From Flavobacteriales bacterium (GTDB taxonomy: Bacteria > Bacteroidota > Bacteroidia > Flavobacteriales_F > PHOS-HE28): a DNA stretch of 64,000 nucleotides. A program made the position numbers and the translations under genes. Below, piece after piece: positions 44,979 to 53,940 of the stretch. The stretch covers positions 2,055,964 through 2,119,963 of the forward strand of contig JAHCIA010000001.1 in assembly GCA_026129465.1 (NCBI GenBank), read 5' to 3'. Below the pieces are notes generated by a model. That model searched no databases, had not been told where the DNA came from, and was given only the letters and a program-made list of their open reading frames with translations. Position 1 is the stretch's first letter, and each line of letters begins with the position of its first letter.

Positions 44979-46145
44979 TTGACCTACGTACGGCATATCA
45001 CCAACCTAGCCCTCGACCGCCTGCGCAACAGGCCGGTGGTGGCGATACTGGGTGCCCGGCAGGTGGGCAAAACAACGCTTTCCCACCAGTTGGTGAAGCA
45101 ACTGGGCATGCCCAGCGTGCGGCTCGACCTGGAGGACCCCGATGACCGTGCCGCGCTCCGCGACCCCAAGCAATACCTGCTGGCGCATGCGAACGATCTG
45201 GTGGTGATCGACGAGGTGCACCGCATGCCCGACCTGTTCCCCTTGATCCGCACCTTGGTGGACCGCGATCGCCGCCCGGGCCGATTCCTGCTGTTGGGGT
45301 CCAGCTCGCCAGTGATCATCCGGCGCGCTTCCGAATCCCTTGCCGGCCGGGTCGCCTACCTGGACCTCCTGCCCTTTTCGGTGCATGAGGTGCCTGCCAA
45401 GGGCACCGACCGGCTATGGCTGCGCGGCGGTTTCCCGGAGGCCTACCTTGCCGATGATGATGCCAAAGCCTTCCGCTTCCTGAACGAGTTGATCCGATCA
45501 TTCATAGAGCGCGACCTGCCCGAGCTGGGACTGCAGGCCAGGACCTCCAACACCGAGCACCTGCTCCGCATGCTGGCGCACATGCATGGCAACCCGCTCA
45601 ATATGGCGATTCTGGGGAAGTCGATCGGCCTGAGCACACCCACCATCAGGCACTATCTCGACTTCTTCGGGTCCTCCTACTACACGTTCACACTGCCGGG
45701 CTACTACACCAACCTGCGCAAGCGCCTCACCCGCGCACCAAAGATCTATCTCTCCGATAGCGGCGTCCTGCACAGGCTGCTCAGCATCCGTACTGCCGAG
45801 GACCTCTTCGTCCATCCCCAGCGCGGTCACTCCTGGGAAGGCTTTGTGATCCAACAGGTGCGTAGCTGGTTGATGGGCGAGGCCCAGCTTCACTACTTCC
45901 GCACCCAGGACGGGGCTGAACTGGATCTGGTGATCACCCAGAGCAACAAGGCCATCGCCGCCTTGGAGATCAAGACCACCAACAACCCCACATTGAGCAA
46001 GGGCAACCTGCTGGCCTTCGAGGCGGTGAACGCGCCGCTTCAATTGGTGGTCACACCCAGTGCCAAGGACCACCCCTATGGCGACGGCATCGAAGTGTGC
46101 TCGCTGGCCACGCTTTGGAAGAGGCTGGAAAAGGTGGTGAAGTGA
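44979..46145 (+). CDS. AAA ATPase with DUF4143 domain
   Basis: The 388-residue protein has a Walker A GARQVGKTT at about residues 25-33, Walker B DLVVIDEVHRMPDL, sensor-like FLLLGSSSP and a C-terminal DUF4143 domain (KIYLSDSGVLHRLLSI, WEGFVIQQV, YFRTQDGAELDLVI) with a nuclease-like core ending in EIKTTNNPTLSKG. This family is widespread as mobile, patchily distributed genes of unknown role. It starts at TTG 44979. The AT-rich palindrome upstream, the opposite strand and its place inside a polysaccharide cluster suggest acquisition by transfer. Confidence 0.88.
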   Translation: MTYVRHITNLALDRLRNRPVVAILGARQVGKTTLSHQLVKQLGMPSVRLDLEDPDDRAALRDPKQYLLAHANDLVVIDEVHRMPDLFPLIRTLVDRDRRPGRFLLLGSSSPVIIRRASESLAGRVAYLDLLPFSVHEVPAKGTDRLWLRGGFPEAYLADDDAKAFRFLNELIRSFIERDLPELGLQARTSNTEHLLRMLAHMHGNPLNMAILGKSIGLSTPTIRHYLDFFGSSYYTFTLPGYYTNLRKRLTRAPKIYLSDSGVLHRLLSIRTAEDLFVHPQRGHSWEGFVIQQVRSWLMGEAQLHYFRTQDGAELDLVITQSNKAIAALEIKTTNNPTLSKGNLLAFEAVNAPLQLVVTPSAKDHPYGDGIEVCSLATLWKRLEKVVK

Positions 46146-46156
46146 GCCCTCACTTC
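46139..46156. terminator. Bidirectional palindromic terminator between convergent genes
   Basis: GAAGTGAG, CC and CTCACTTC form an 18-base palindrome that contains the stop codons of both the DUF4143 ATPase gene and uxs. Confidence 0.4.
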
Positions 46157-47142
46157 CGCACATACCCCTCGAACGAGAAGTGCTCCTTCTCGTTCAACTC
46201 CTCCGGAGTGAGGCTCTTGAAGTATTCGTAGGTGATCTTCAGCCCTTCGGCGCGGCTCACCTTGGGCTCCCAGCCCAGCAGCTTCTTCGCCAGGGTGATG
46301 TCCGGCTGACGCTGCATGGGATCGTCCTTGGGCAGCGGCTTGTAGATCACCTTCTGCGTGGTGCCCGTGAGTTTGATGATCTCCTCGGCGAACTGCGCGA
46401 TGGTGATCTCGCCGGGGTTGCCCACGTTCACGGGGCCGGCGTAATCGCTGAGCAATAGTCTGTAGATGCCTTCCACCAGATCGTCCACATAGCAGAAGCT
46501 GCGCGTCTGTGAACCATCACCGAACACGGTGAGATCCTCGCCGCGCAGGGCCTGGCCGATGAAGGCGGGCAGCACGCGGCCATCGTTCAAACGCATACGC
46601 GGGCCGTAGGTGTTGAAGATGCGCACGATGCGCGTCTCCAGCCCGTGGTAGGTGTGGTAGGCCATGGTGATGGCCTCCTGGAAGCGCTTGGCCTCGTCGT
46701 ACACGCCACGCGGGCCGATGGGGTTCACGTGGCCCCAGTAGTCCTCCGTTTGCGGGTGTACCTGCGGATCGCCGTACACCTCGCTGGTGCTGGCCACCAG
46801 GATCCGCGCACCCTTGTTCTTGGCCAGGCCCAGCAGGTTGTGCGTGCCCAAGCTGCCCACCTTCAGCGTCTGGATGGGGATCTTCAGATAGTCGATCGGC
46901 GAGGCGGGTGATGCGAAGTGCAGGATGTACTTCAGCTCACCGGGCACATACACGAACTTGGAAACGTCGTGGTGGTAGAACTCGAACCGCTCCAGCTTGA
47001 AGAGGTGCTCGATGTTCTTGAGCCGTCCGGTGATGAGGTTGTCCATGCCGATGACATGGTAGCCCTCCTGGATGAAGCGGTCGCAGAGGTGCGAGCCGAG
47101 GAAACCCGCGGCACCGGTGATGAGGACGCGTTCGCGTGGCAT
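46150..47142 (-). CDS. uxs: UDP-glucuronate decarboxylase (UDP-xylose synthase)
   Basis: The 330-residue SDR enzyme decarboxylates UDP-glucuronate to UDP-xylose. It has [53 protein letters not shown], the YxxxK in [10 protein letters not shown] and [19 protein letters not shown], all typical of UXS. It starts 10 bases after ugd, which makes its substrate from UDP-glucose. Confidence 0.93.
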   Translation of the reverse strand: MPRERVLITGAAGFLGSHLCDRFIQEGYHVIGMDNLITGRLKNIEHLFKLERFEFYHHDVSKFVYVPGELKYILHFASPASPIDYLKIPIQTLKVGSLGTHNLLGLAKNKGARILVASTSEVYGDPQVHPQTEDYWGHVNPIGPRGVYDEAKRFQEAITMAYHTYHGLETRIVRIFNTYGPRMRLNDGRVLPAFIGQALRGEDLTVFGDGSQTRSFCYVDDLVEGIYRLLLSDYAGPVNVGNPGEITIAQFAEEIIKLTGTTQKVIYKPLPKDDPMQRQPDITLAKKLLGWEPKVSRAEGLKITYEYFKSLTPEELNEKEHFSFEGYVRK

Positions 47143-47152
47143 GTTCGGTACT

Positions 47153-48484
47153 TCAGGCGTTCACGGGCTTCTTCGCCCCCACGGTCTGCCGGCCCACGCT
47201 CACATAGGTGAAGCCGAGCTTATCCATCTCGTCGAGGTCGTACAGGTTGCGGCCGTCGAAGATGACCTTCTCCTTGAGCAGATCGGCCACACGCTTGAAG
47301 TCCGGCGTTCGGAACAAGGCCCACTCCGTGGCGATGATGAGCGCATCCGCACCCTTCAGCGCTTCGTACTCATCCTTCGCGAAGCCGATCGCGTCGCCCT
47401 TCAGCTTCTTCACGTTGGCCATGGCCTCGGGGTCGAAGGCGGTGACTGTGGCGCCTGCCTTCAACAGCTCGTCGATCACATACAGGGCTGGCGCCTCGCG
47501 GATGTCGTCCGTATCCGGCTTGAAGGCCAGCCCCCATATCGCGAAGTGTCTGCCTTTGAGATCGCCGAATTGGGCCTTGATCTTGGGGATGATGGAGGTC
47601 TTCTGACCTTCGTTCACATCCATCACGGCCTTGATGATCTGGAACTCGTAGCCGGCGTCATGACCGCTCTTGGCCAGGGCCTGCACATCCTTGGGGAAAC
47701 AGCTGCCGCCGTAGCCGATGCCGGGGAAGAGGAAACGCTTGCCGATGCGCGTGTCCGTACCGATGCCGATGCGCACCTTGTCCACGTCGGCACCCACCCG
47801 CTCGCAGAAGTTCGCGATCTCGTTCATGAAGGTGATCTTGGTGGCGAGGAAGGCGTTGGCGGCGTACTTGGTGAGCTCGGCGCTGCGCTCGTCCATGAAG
47901 ATGATGGGGTTGCCCTGGCGCACGAAGGGCTTGTAGAGGTCCTCCATCACCTTGCGGGCACGTTCACTGCTGGTGCCCACCACCACGCGGTCGGGTTTGA
48001 GGAAGTCGTCCACGGCGAATCCTTCGCGCAGGAACTCGGGATTGCTCACCACATCGAAGAGATCCTCCCTGGCATGCTTCGCCAGCGCGGCATGCACCTT
48101 CTCGGAGGTGCCCACCGGCACGGTGCTCTTGTCCACGATCACCTTGTAGTCGGTGATGATCCTGCCCAGATCATCGGCCACGCCAAGCACATATTTCAGG
48201 TCGGCGCTGCCGTCCTCGCCCGGTGGCGTGGGCAGGGCCAGGAAGATGATCCGTGCGTCCTTGATGGCGCTGGCGAGATCGGTGGTGAAGCTCAGGCGGC
48301 CCTGCCGGATGTTGCGCTCGAAAAGCACGTCCAGATGCGGCTCGTAAATGGGCACCTTGCCATCCTTCATCATCTGCACCTTGTTGGCATCGATGTCCAC
48401 ACAGACCACGTGGTTGCCGGTCTCGGCGAAGCAGGTGCCTGTCACGAGGCCCACATATCCGGTGCCTACTACTGCGATGTTCAT
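47153..48484 (-). CDS. ugd: UDP-glucose 6-dehydrogenase
   Basis: The 443-residue enzyme oxidises UDP-glucose to UDP-glucuronate with two NAD. It has [54 protein letters not shown], the catalytic cysteine in [16 protein letters not shown] and the C-terminal [17 protein letters not shown]. It forms a two-enzyme pair with uxs and follows the degT-like gene after a 119-base gap that holds an intergenic hairpin repeat. Confidence 0.96.
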   Translation of the reverse strand: MNIAVVGTGYVGLVTGTCFAETGNHVVCVDIDANKVQMMKDGKVPIYEPHLDVLFERNIRQGRLSFTTDLASAIKDARIIFLALPTPPGEDGSADLKYVLGVADDLGRIITDYKVIVDKSTVPVGTSEKVHAALAKHAREDLFDVVSNPEFLREGFAVDDFLKPDRVVVGTSSERARKVMEDLYKPFVRQGNPIIFMDERSAELTKYAANAFLATKITFMNEIANFCERVGADVDKVRIGIGTDTRIGKRFLFPGIGYGGSCFPKDVQALAKSGHDAGYEFQIIKAVMDVNEGQKTSIIPKIKAQFGDLKGRHFAIWGLAFKPDTDDIREAPALYVIDELLKAGATVTAFDPEAMANVKKLKGDAIGFAKDEYEALKGADALIIATEWALFRTPDFKRVADLLKEKVIFDGRNLYDLDEMDKLGFTYVSVGRQTVGAKKPVNA

Positions 48485-48502
48485 TGATGGGGAAGTTGAG
48501 CG

Positions 48503-48601
48503 GTTGTCAGTTGTTCGTTGTCAGTTGTCGGTCATACTGCCGATCCGCGGGTGTGCCACGCGCGTGGGCACCGAGAACCGACAACCGGGAACTGACAACC
48601 C
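48503..48601. repeat. Intergenic hairpin repeat, TTGTCAGTTG family (copy 2)
   Basis: GGTTGTCAGTT (48503-48513) pairs with AACTGACAACC (48591-48601), and GTTGTCGGT (48525-48533) pairs with ACCGACAAC (48578-48586). The left arm contains the same GGTTGTCAGTTGTTCGTTG found, on the other strand, in the atpD-atpC gap. An inner inverted repeat lies around 48551-48572. The element fills the gap between two same-strand genes. Confidence 0.65.
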
Positions 48602-48603
48602 TG

Positions 48604-49731
48604 TCATGCGAAGAAGCTCTTCACCGAAGCGGTGATGTGCGTGAGTTGTTCGTGGTCGAGCTCGGTGCTCATGGGCAGGCTGAGCACCTCGTCCATCAGC
48701 CGTTCGGTGATGGGCAGGTCGCCGCGCTTGATTCCGTATCCCTCATAGGCCTTCTGCAGGTGCAGCGGCACGGGGTAGTAGATCATGGCGGGCACCCCAT
48801 GCTTCTCCAGGTGGGCACGCAAGGCATCGCGGTGGCCACCGGTGATGCGCAGCGTGTACTGGTGGAAGACATGCGTGCTATCAGCACTGCGTTCGGGGGT
48901 ATGCACATGCTCCATGCCTGCGAAAGCCGCATCGTATGCATGGGCCACGGCTTGGCGGGCCTTGCCATAGTCGTCCAAGCGGCGCAGCTTGATGCGCAGG
49001 ATGGCGGCCTGCATGCTGTCCAGGCGGCTGTTCACGCCCACCACATCGTGGTAATAGCGCACCTCGCTGCCATGGTTGCACACCTGGCGCAGGCGCTTGG
49101 CCAGCGCATCGTCATTGGTGAAGATGGCCCCGCCGTCGCCGTAGCACCCCAGGTTCTTGCTGGGGAAGAAGCTGGTGGTGCCGATGTGGCCGATGGTGCC
49201 GGCCTTCCTCACGGAGCCATCGGGGAAGGAGTAGTCGCTGCCCACCGCCTGGCAGTTGTCCTCGATCACATGAAGGCCGTGTTCACGGGCGATCTCCATG
49301 ATGGTGGCCATGTCGGCCGTTTGGCCGAAGAGGTGTACCGGCACGATGGCCTTGGTGCGCGGCGTGATCTTGCGGCGCACATCCTCCGGATCGATGTTGA
49401 AGGTGCCGGGCAGCACTTCGGCGAAGACCGGGTGCAGGCCCAGCAGCGCCACCACTTCCACCGTGGCCACGAAAGTGAAACTGGGGGTGATGACCTCATC
49501 GCCGGGTTTGAGGTCCAGCGCCATCATGGCGATCTGCAGCGCGTCGGTGCCGTTGGCGCAGCCGATGGCATGCTTGGCGCCCAGGTATTCCGCCAGCTCC
49601 TTCTCGAAGTTCTTCGTCTCCGGGCCGTTGATGAAGGCGGCGCTTTCCATCACGCCGAGCACGGCGCGGTCCACCTCTTCCTTGATCTTGTGGTATTGGC
49701 CGACGAGGTCGACCATTTGAATGGGCTTCAT
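48604..49731 (-). CDS. wbpE: DegT/DnrJ/EryC1 aminotransferase, WbpE-like
   Basis: This 375-residue PLP enzyme shows the sugar aminotransferase pattern: INGPETKNFEKELAEYLGAKHAIGCANGTDAL, PVHLFGQTADM and the PLP lysine in TSFFPSKNLGCYGDGGAIFTND. WbpE-type enzymes transfer an amino group to C3 of UDP-3-keto-GlcNAcA, and MVDLVGQY near the start resembles that group. It lies 5 kb from wbpDBA, beyond the inserted cargo and ATPase genes. The start MKPIQMVDLVGQ is favoured over a longer frame because a promoter-like TATCTTCGC lies in the extension. Confidence 0.85.
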   Translation of the reverse strand: MKPIQMVDLVGQYHKIKEEVDRAVLGVMESAAFINGPETKNFEKELAEYLGAKHAIGCANGTDALQIAMMALDLKPGDEVITPSFTFVATVEVVALLGLHPVFAEVLPGTFNIDPEDVRRKITPRTKAIVPVHLFGQTADMATIMEIAREHGLHVIEDNCQAVGSDYSFPDGSVRKAGTIGHIGTTSFFPSKNLGCYGDGGAIFTNDDALAKRLRQVCNHGSEVRYYHDVVGVNSRLDSMQAAILRIKLRRLDDYGKARQAVAHAYDAAFAGMEHVHTPERSADSTHVFHQYTLRITGGHRDALRAHLEKHGVPAMIYYPVPLHLQKAYEGYGIKRGDLPITERLMDEVLSLPMSTELDHEQLTHITASVKSFFA

Positions 49732-49773
49732 GCTGGGCGTGGGCCGCCGGCATGCGCCTTCCGCGGACCGGGC

Positions 49774-49782
49774 GCGAAGATA
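49774..49782 (-). promoter_or_regulatory. Putative -7 promoter element of the wbpE-ugd-uxs operon
   Basis: TATCTTCGC on the minus strand ends 42 bases before the ATG of the aminotransferase gene. Confidence 0.45.
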
Positions 49783-49853
49783 GCCACCTGATGCCGCCGC
49801 CTTCGGGCGTTCCCATCGCGCGGTGCAGCGCTTCCTGAGGGCCGGTGCCCGAT

Positions 49854-49862
49854 TAACTTCGC
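49854..49862 (+). promoter_or_regulatory. Putative -7 promoter element of the outer-membrane protein gene
   Basis: TAACTTCGC ends three bases before the GTG start of the outer-membrane protein gene, which helps fix that start. Confidence 0.4.
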
Positions 49863-49865
49863 CGC

Positions 49866-50627
49866 GTGCCGCGCCTTCTTCTCCTGCTTCTTTCCGCACC
49901 GGTCCTGCTGCTTTCGGGGCCGTGTTACGCACAGGGCAACATCCGGGATACGACCATCGCGCTGGTGGCGGTGAACGCCGGTTATGCCTACCAACTGCCC
50001 GGTGGCGACCTGGCCGATCGCTTCGGCCCCAACAGCAATGTGGGGCTGAACGCCTGGCGCAAGAACAAGCACAACTTCCTGTGGGGCCTGGAAGGCGGTT
50101 TCATCTTCGGCGACCAGGTGCGCGAGACCGGCCTGCTGCGCAACGTGATCAACAGCCAGGGACAGATCGTGGACCAGGACGGTGTGATGGCCGACGTGTT
50201 GCTCTATCAGCGTGGCTATACCATCATGGCCATCGGCGGCAAGATCATGCCCATCGCCGGGCCCAACCCCAACAGCGGCATCATGCTCAAGGTGGGTGCG
50301 GGCTACATGCGCCACAAGATCCGCATACAGACCCAGAAGAACGAGGTGCCCAACCTGCAGGACGACTACCTCGAGGGCTACGACCGCCTGGCCGCCGGGC
50401 CAGTGGCCATGCTCTACGTGGGCTACCAGCACTTCGGCAACAACCGCATGATCAACTTCCACGCGGGCTTCGAGATGACCCTGGGGGTCACACAGCCTCT
50501 GCGCGCCTACAACTTCGACACGCAACGCGCCGAGACCGACACGCGCCTGGACAATCTATCGGGCATCCGGGTGGGCTGGACATTGCCCATCTATAAGCGC
50601 GTGGACGACCGTTTCCATTTCTACTGA
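49866..50627 (+). CDS. Outer-membrane beta-barrel protein, unknown function
   Basis: The 253-residue protein starts at GTG with a signal peptide (PRLLLLLLSAPVLLLSGPCYA). Alternating hydrophobic strands (VAVNAGYAYQLPGGDLADRF; FLWGLEGGFIFGDQV; GIMLKVGAGYMRHKI; GPVAMLYVGYQHFG; INFHAGFEMTLGVTQPL) and a final aromatic pair HFY, a common C-terminal outer-membrane signal, suggest an eight- to ten-strand barrel. It lies five bases upstream of waaA on the same strand, so it may take part in envelope biogenesis. The precise function is unknown. Confidence 0.78.
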   Translation: MPRLLLLLLSAPVLLLSGPCYAQGNIRDTTIALVAVNAGYAYQLPGGDLADRFGPNSNVGLNAWRKNKHNFLWGLEGGFIFGDQVRETGLLRNVINSQGQIVDQDGVMADVLLYQRGYTIMAIGGKIMPIAGPNPNSGIMLKVGAGYMRHKIRIQTQKNEVPNLQDDYLEGYDRLAAGPVAMLYVGYQHFGNNRMINFHAGFEMTLGVTQPLRAYNFDTQRAETDTRLDNLSGIRVGWTLPIYKRVDDRFHFY

Positions 50628-50632
50628 GGCCC

Positions 50633-51919
50633 ATGCCGCTGTTCATCGACTTCGGCACGCGGCTCTATCACGCGGGCATCCGGTTGGCGATGCCCTTTTC
50701 ACCAAAAGCGGAACGGTGGGTCCATGGTCGCCGGGGCTTGTGGCATCGTTTGGAGGACCGGCGCGAGGAACTGGCAGGCTGCCTGTGGATGCACTGCGCG
50801 AGCACCGGCGAGTTCGAACAGGGGCGGCCCGTGCTGGAGGCCCTGATGGCGCAGCATCCGGAGATGCCCGTGCTGCTCACCTTCTTCAGCCCCAGCGGAC
50901 TGGAAGCGCGACGCGCCCTGCGGCGGGAATACCCGGAACGAAAGGCGCCGTTGATGGTGGAATACCTTCCGCCGGATGGGCCGCACAATGCGCAGCGGCT
51001 GGTGGAACTGGTGCGGCCGCGCCTGGTGCTATGGGTGAAGTACGAGTTCTGGTACCACCACCTGCATGCCATCGCACAAGCCGGTGTGCCACTTCATCTG
51101 GTCTCGGCGATCTTCCGTCCCGGACAACCCTTCTTTCGCTGGTATGGTGCGGCGTGGCGGCGGATGCTACGGTGCTTCACGCACATCTTCACGCAGGACG
51201 AAGCCTCGGCGGAACTGCTACGCGCGATCGGGATCGAACAGGTGTCGGTGAGTGGCGACACGCGCTTCGACCGGGTGGCCACCATTGTGGACCACGCGGC
51301 GCCATTGCCCATCGCGGAAGCCTTCCGGGGGGATGGACCCGTGCTGATCTGCGGCAGCACCTGGCCCGCTGATGAGGCCCTGCTGGAAAAGGCGCTCGCC
51401 GGTCTGGACACCCACCCCAAATGCCTGGTGGTGCCGCATGAGCCCGTGGAGGCGCATCTGAAGGCCGCGGAGCAACGCTTCCCCCGGCCGCTGGCCCGCT
51501 GGAGCGAATTGGAGGGCGCCACGACGGCGAACATCGCGAACATGCTGGGACCCGAACGGGGCAGCACCCTGCTGGTGGACCGCATGGGGCTGTTGGCACG
51601 CCTCTACCGCCATGGCGATGTGGCTTACGTGGGCGGCGGTTTCGGCGAGGGTGTACACAGCCTGCTGGAACCCGCGGCCTGGGGCCTGCCGGTGCTCTTC
51701 GGGCCACGCCACATCAAGTTCGCCGAAGCACGCGGACTGATCGAAGCCGGTGGCGGTTTCGAGGTGCGCGATGCGGAAGGATTGGTCATCGTGTTGCGAC
51801 ACCTGATGCAGGATGCCCATGCACGGCGGAAGGCGGGAGACGCTGCGGCGGCTTATGTGCGCGAGCAGTGTGGCGCCACAAGCAAGGTGGTGGAGGCGCT
51901 TCAGGGGTTGGCTTCCTGA
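50633..51919 (+). CDS. waaA: 3-deoxy-D-manno-octulosonic acid transferase
   Basis: The 428-residue membrane-associated glycosyltransferase adds Kdo to lipid A precursor. It has an N-terminal hydrophobic segment, the acceptor-domain signature MHCASTGEFEQGRPVLEAL with the catalytic Glu, FWYHHLHAIAQAGVPLHLVSAIF, and the donor-domain motif VSGDTRFDRV; the C-terminal region AYVGGGFGEGVHSLLEPAAWG binds CMP-Kdo. Length is usual. It is consistent with the hldD gene elsewhere in the window: this organism makes a Kdo/heptose core. Confidence 0.95.
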   Translation: MPLFIDFGTRLYHAGIRLAMPFSPKAERWVHGRRGLWHRLEDRREELAGCLWMHCASTGEFEQGRPVLEALMAQHPEMPVLLTFFSPSGLEARRALRREYPERKAPLMVEYLPPDGPHNAQRLVELVRPRLVLWVKYEFWYHHLHAIAQAGVPLHLVSAIFRPGQPFFRWYGAAWRRMLRCFTHIFTQDEASAELLRAIGIEQVSVSGDTRFDRVATIVDHAAPLPIAEAFRGDGPVLICGSTWPADEALLEKALAGLDTHPKCLVVPHEPVEAHLKAAEQRFPRPLARWSELEGATTANIANMLGPERGSTLLVDRMGLLARLYRHGDVAYVGGGFGEGVHSLLEPAAWGLPVLFGPRHIKFAEARGLIEAGGGFEVRDAEGLVIVLRHLMQDAHARRKAGDAAAAYVREQCGATSKVVEALQGLAS

Positions 51920-51925
51920 AGCGCC
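51895..51925. terminator. Stem-loop between convergent waaA and an exported-protein gene
   Basis: GGCGCTTCAGG and CCTGAAGCGCC form a perfect 11-bp stem with a 9-base loop that includes the waaA stop codon and lies four bases from the end of the convergent gene. It can serve both strands. Confidence 0.6.
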
Positions 51926-51929
51926 CCGG

Positions 51930-53492
51930 CTACTGCCCCAGTTCCAGCCGCAGCAATTGCGGGTTCTTGCCGTTCATGCGGATGGAACCCACGCCCACAT
52001 GATCGTTCGGGGCCATCGGCCAGAACCGGTCGCCAAGCAGGTACTCGGTGCCTTCCTTCCCCTGCAGGATGGCCTTGCTCTTGAAGCCGCCCTGTTCGTT
52101 GAAGAGCACGTAGGTGGAGTAGGGCGACTTGGTGTCCGTGTGCAGCAGTTTGCGGTCGTCCTTCTTGCGCTTCTCCATCTGCTGGTCGTTGTCCAGCATG
52201 AAGAGCATGAACTTGCCTTCGTACACCAGGGCGATCGGTTCATGCACCATGCGGTCGGGGCTGTAGAAGAGCCTGCGGAACACCGTGCTCCACGCTTCCT
52301 TCCCATCCTTGTCCACGTTGGTGATCACGAGCGGGCCATGGATCCACCGCAGGCCGGACATGGCGGTCTTGGCGTCCACTTTGTCGGTCTCCAGGTGGTA
52401 CTCGCGCAGCATGTAGAAACCACCATCGCCGCGTGGCAACACATCCACGATGCGCATACTGCCGTTGGTGTATGACGCATCGTCGGTCTCCATCTTGAAG
52501 ACGCGCTGGTAGACCACCTGCATCTTGTCCGCGCCTGGGGGGAACATGCCCAGGAACTCCCCGATGATGCGCTCGCCCTTGGGGTTGAGACCGCCGAAAA
52601 GACCGGCACAGGCGATACGGCCATCGTCCAACGGACGCAGCACGGCGCTCTTCACATGGCGGTCCTTGTCCAGCCCGAATTCAACCTCCTCGATGTCCTC
52701 CTTGTCGGCGCGGAAGAGCTTCAATCGGAAGGTGGTGCTGTCCTTCTTGGGATCGGCGGGCGTGAAACGGTGGCGCTCCAGCAACCAGGCGGTACCGTCG
52801 TTGGTGGCCTGCATGCCCACCAGCGGCGCCTTGCCTTCGATCTCGGGCGTATGGTACCACAGCAGTTCCATGCCGGGTCCGACCATGGCGAAGGGCCGCA
52901 TCAGGTCCCCATCGCCGGCCGTGATGCCCTGGCTGTAGATGACCATGTGTTTGCCGTCGGGTGAGAGGGAGGTCTCGAAACGATCGCGGTAGCCCTGGCC
53001 GGAAGAGACCTTGGCGCCACTGCCCCAGGTGCGCGTATCGAAGGCACAGAGTTTCTCGAACAGGCCGTGAGGCTTGGTGAGGTTGGGATCCACCCGCTGC
53101 CAGTACAGCTCCACCACGCCTTGCACCGTATCGCGCCGCATGGCGATCATCACCGGCTCACCGCCGAAGAGCGCGAGTTGCTCGAGAAAGAGTTCACCGG
53201 CTTTCACCTTCAGCACGGGATCCTGCCCCCGCAGCAGGGTGAGCTTGGTGCGGTCGTACAGTTCGAAGCGCGGCATCTGCTTCGAGTAGGATTGTACGGG
53301 ATCACTGCTCTGCGTTGAACGCAGCACCATCACGGTGCGGCCCAAGGGGAAGACGTTCACCGGCGGCCGCTTGTCGGGACTTTCCGCCTCGGGCAGCAGG
53401 CGGATCTTCATCTTCAGCTTGTCCTCCTGGGCATGCGCCGTGGAGACATGCAACATCAATAGGCAGCAGGGGATCGCGTGGAATGGCTTCAT
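51930..53492 (-). CDS. Exported protein of unknown function
   Basis: The 520-residue protein has a signal peptide (MKPFHAIPCCLLMLHVSTAHA). The body has repeated WD-like or propeller-like strands with Asp and Lys-rich turns (LSPDGKHMVIYSQGITAGDGD; AVLRPLDDGRIACAGLFGGLN; VLPRGDGGFYMLREYHLE; WIHGPLVITNVDKDGKEAWS). There is no T9SS sorting domain; the end SIRMNGKNPQLLRLELGQ is ordinary. No family is recognised with certainty. It is divergent from mazG and convergent with waaA. Confidence 0.68.
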   Translation of the reverse strand: MKPFHAIPCCLLMLHVSTAHAQEDKLKMKIRLLPEAESPDKRPPVNVFPLGRTVMVLRSTQSSDPVQSYSKQMPRFELYDRTKLTLLRGQDPVLKVKAGELFLEQLALFGGEPVMIAMRRDTVQGVVELYWQRVDPNLTKPHGLFEKLCAFDTRTWGSGAKVSSGQGYRDRFETSLSPDGKHMVIYSQGITAGDGDLMRPFAMVGPGMELLWYHTPEIEGKAPLVGMQATNDGTAWLLERHRFTPADPKKDSTTFRLKLFRADKEDIEEVEFGLDKDRHVKSAVLRPLDDGRIACAGLFGGLNPKGERIIGEFLGMFPPGADKMQVVYQRVFKMETDDASYTNGSMRIVDVLPRGDGGFYMLREYHLETDKVDAKTAMSGLRWIHGPLVITNVDKDGKEAWSTVFRRLFYSPDRMVHEPIALVYEGKFMLFMLDNDQQMEKRKKDDRKLLHTDTKSPYSTYVLFNEQGGFKSKAILQGKEGTEYLLGDRFWPMAPNDHVGVGSIRMNGKNPQLLRLELGQ

Positions 53493-53562
53493 GGATCGGA
53501 TGGTGAGGCGCGGCGCCGCGCAAGATAGATGCCATCCATCTGGTGGCCGCCGGTGGCGGCTC

Positions 53563-53928
53563 CTACCGCAACTTGGGGTTGTCCCGGTGCCGGTGGGCGT
53601 CTCGCTCGGACTTCTCCTTCATCCGCACTTCCCAGGCCGCCTGGAGGTCGGTGCCGGTCTGGTTGGCCAGGCACAGCACCACGAAGAGCACGTCGGCCAG
53701 TTCCTGCCCCAGATCTTTCGCTTTGTCGCTCTCCTTTTCGCTCTGCTCCCCGTAGCGGCGGGCCATGATGCGGGCCACCTCCCCCACCTCCTCGGTCAGC
53801 ATGGCCATGTTGGTGAGGGGGTCGAAGTAGCGCACACCGACACTCCGGACCCATGCGTCCACCTCATGCCGCAATGTGGAAATTGGGCTTGGCTCCTTAG
53901 GCCACCCGGGGCTATCTTGCTCGTCCAT
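53563..53928 (-). CDS. MazG-family nucleotide pyrophosphohydrolase
   Basis: The 121-residue protein is a single MazG-like domain: MLTEEVGEVARIMARRYGEQ provides the EExxE metal-binding part and DLGQELADVLFVVLCLANQTG the ExxD part. These enzymes hydrolyse nucleoside triphosphates to monophosphates and pyrophosphate. The short single-domain length fits the MazG-like proteins of about 110-120 residues in Bacteroidota. The ATG used follows an AACCTTTGC promoter-like element by two bases. It is divergent from the small exported-protein gene. Confidence 0.87.
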   Translation of the reverse strand: MDEQDSPGWPKEPSPISTLRHEVDAWVRSVGVRYFDPLTNMAMLTEEVGEVARIMARRYGEQSEKESDKAKDLGQELADVLFVVLCLANQTGTDLQAAWEVRMKEKSERDAHRHRDNPKLR

Positions 53929-53940
53929 AGGGCAAAGGTT

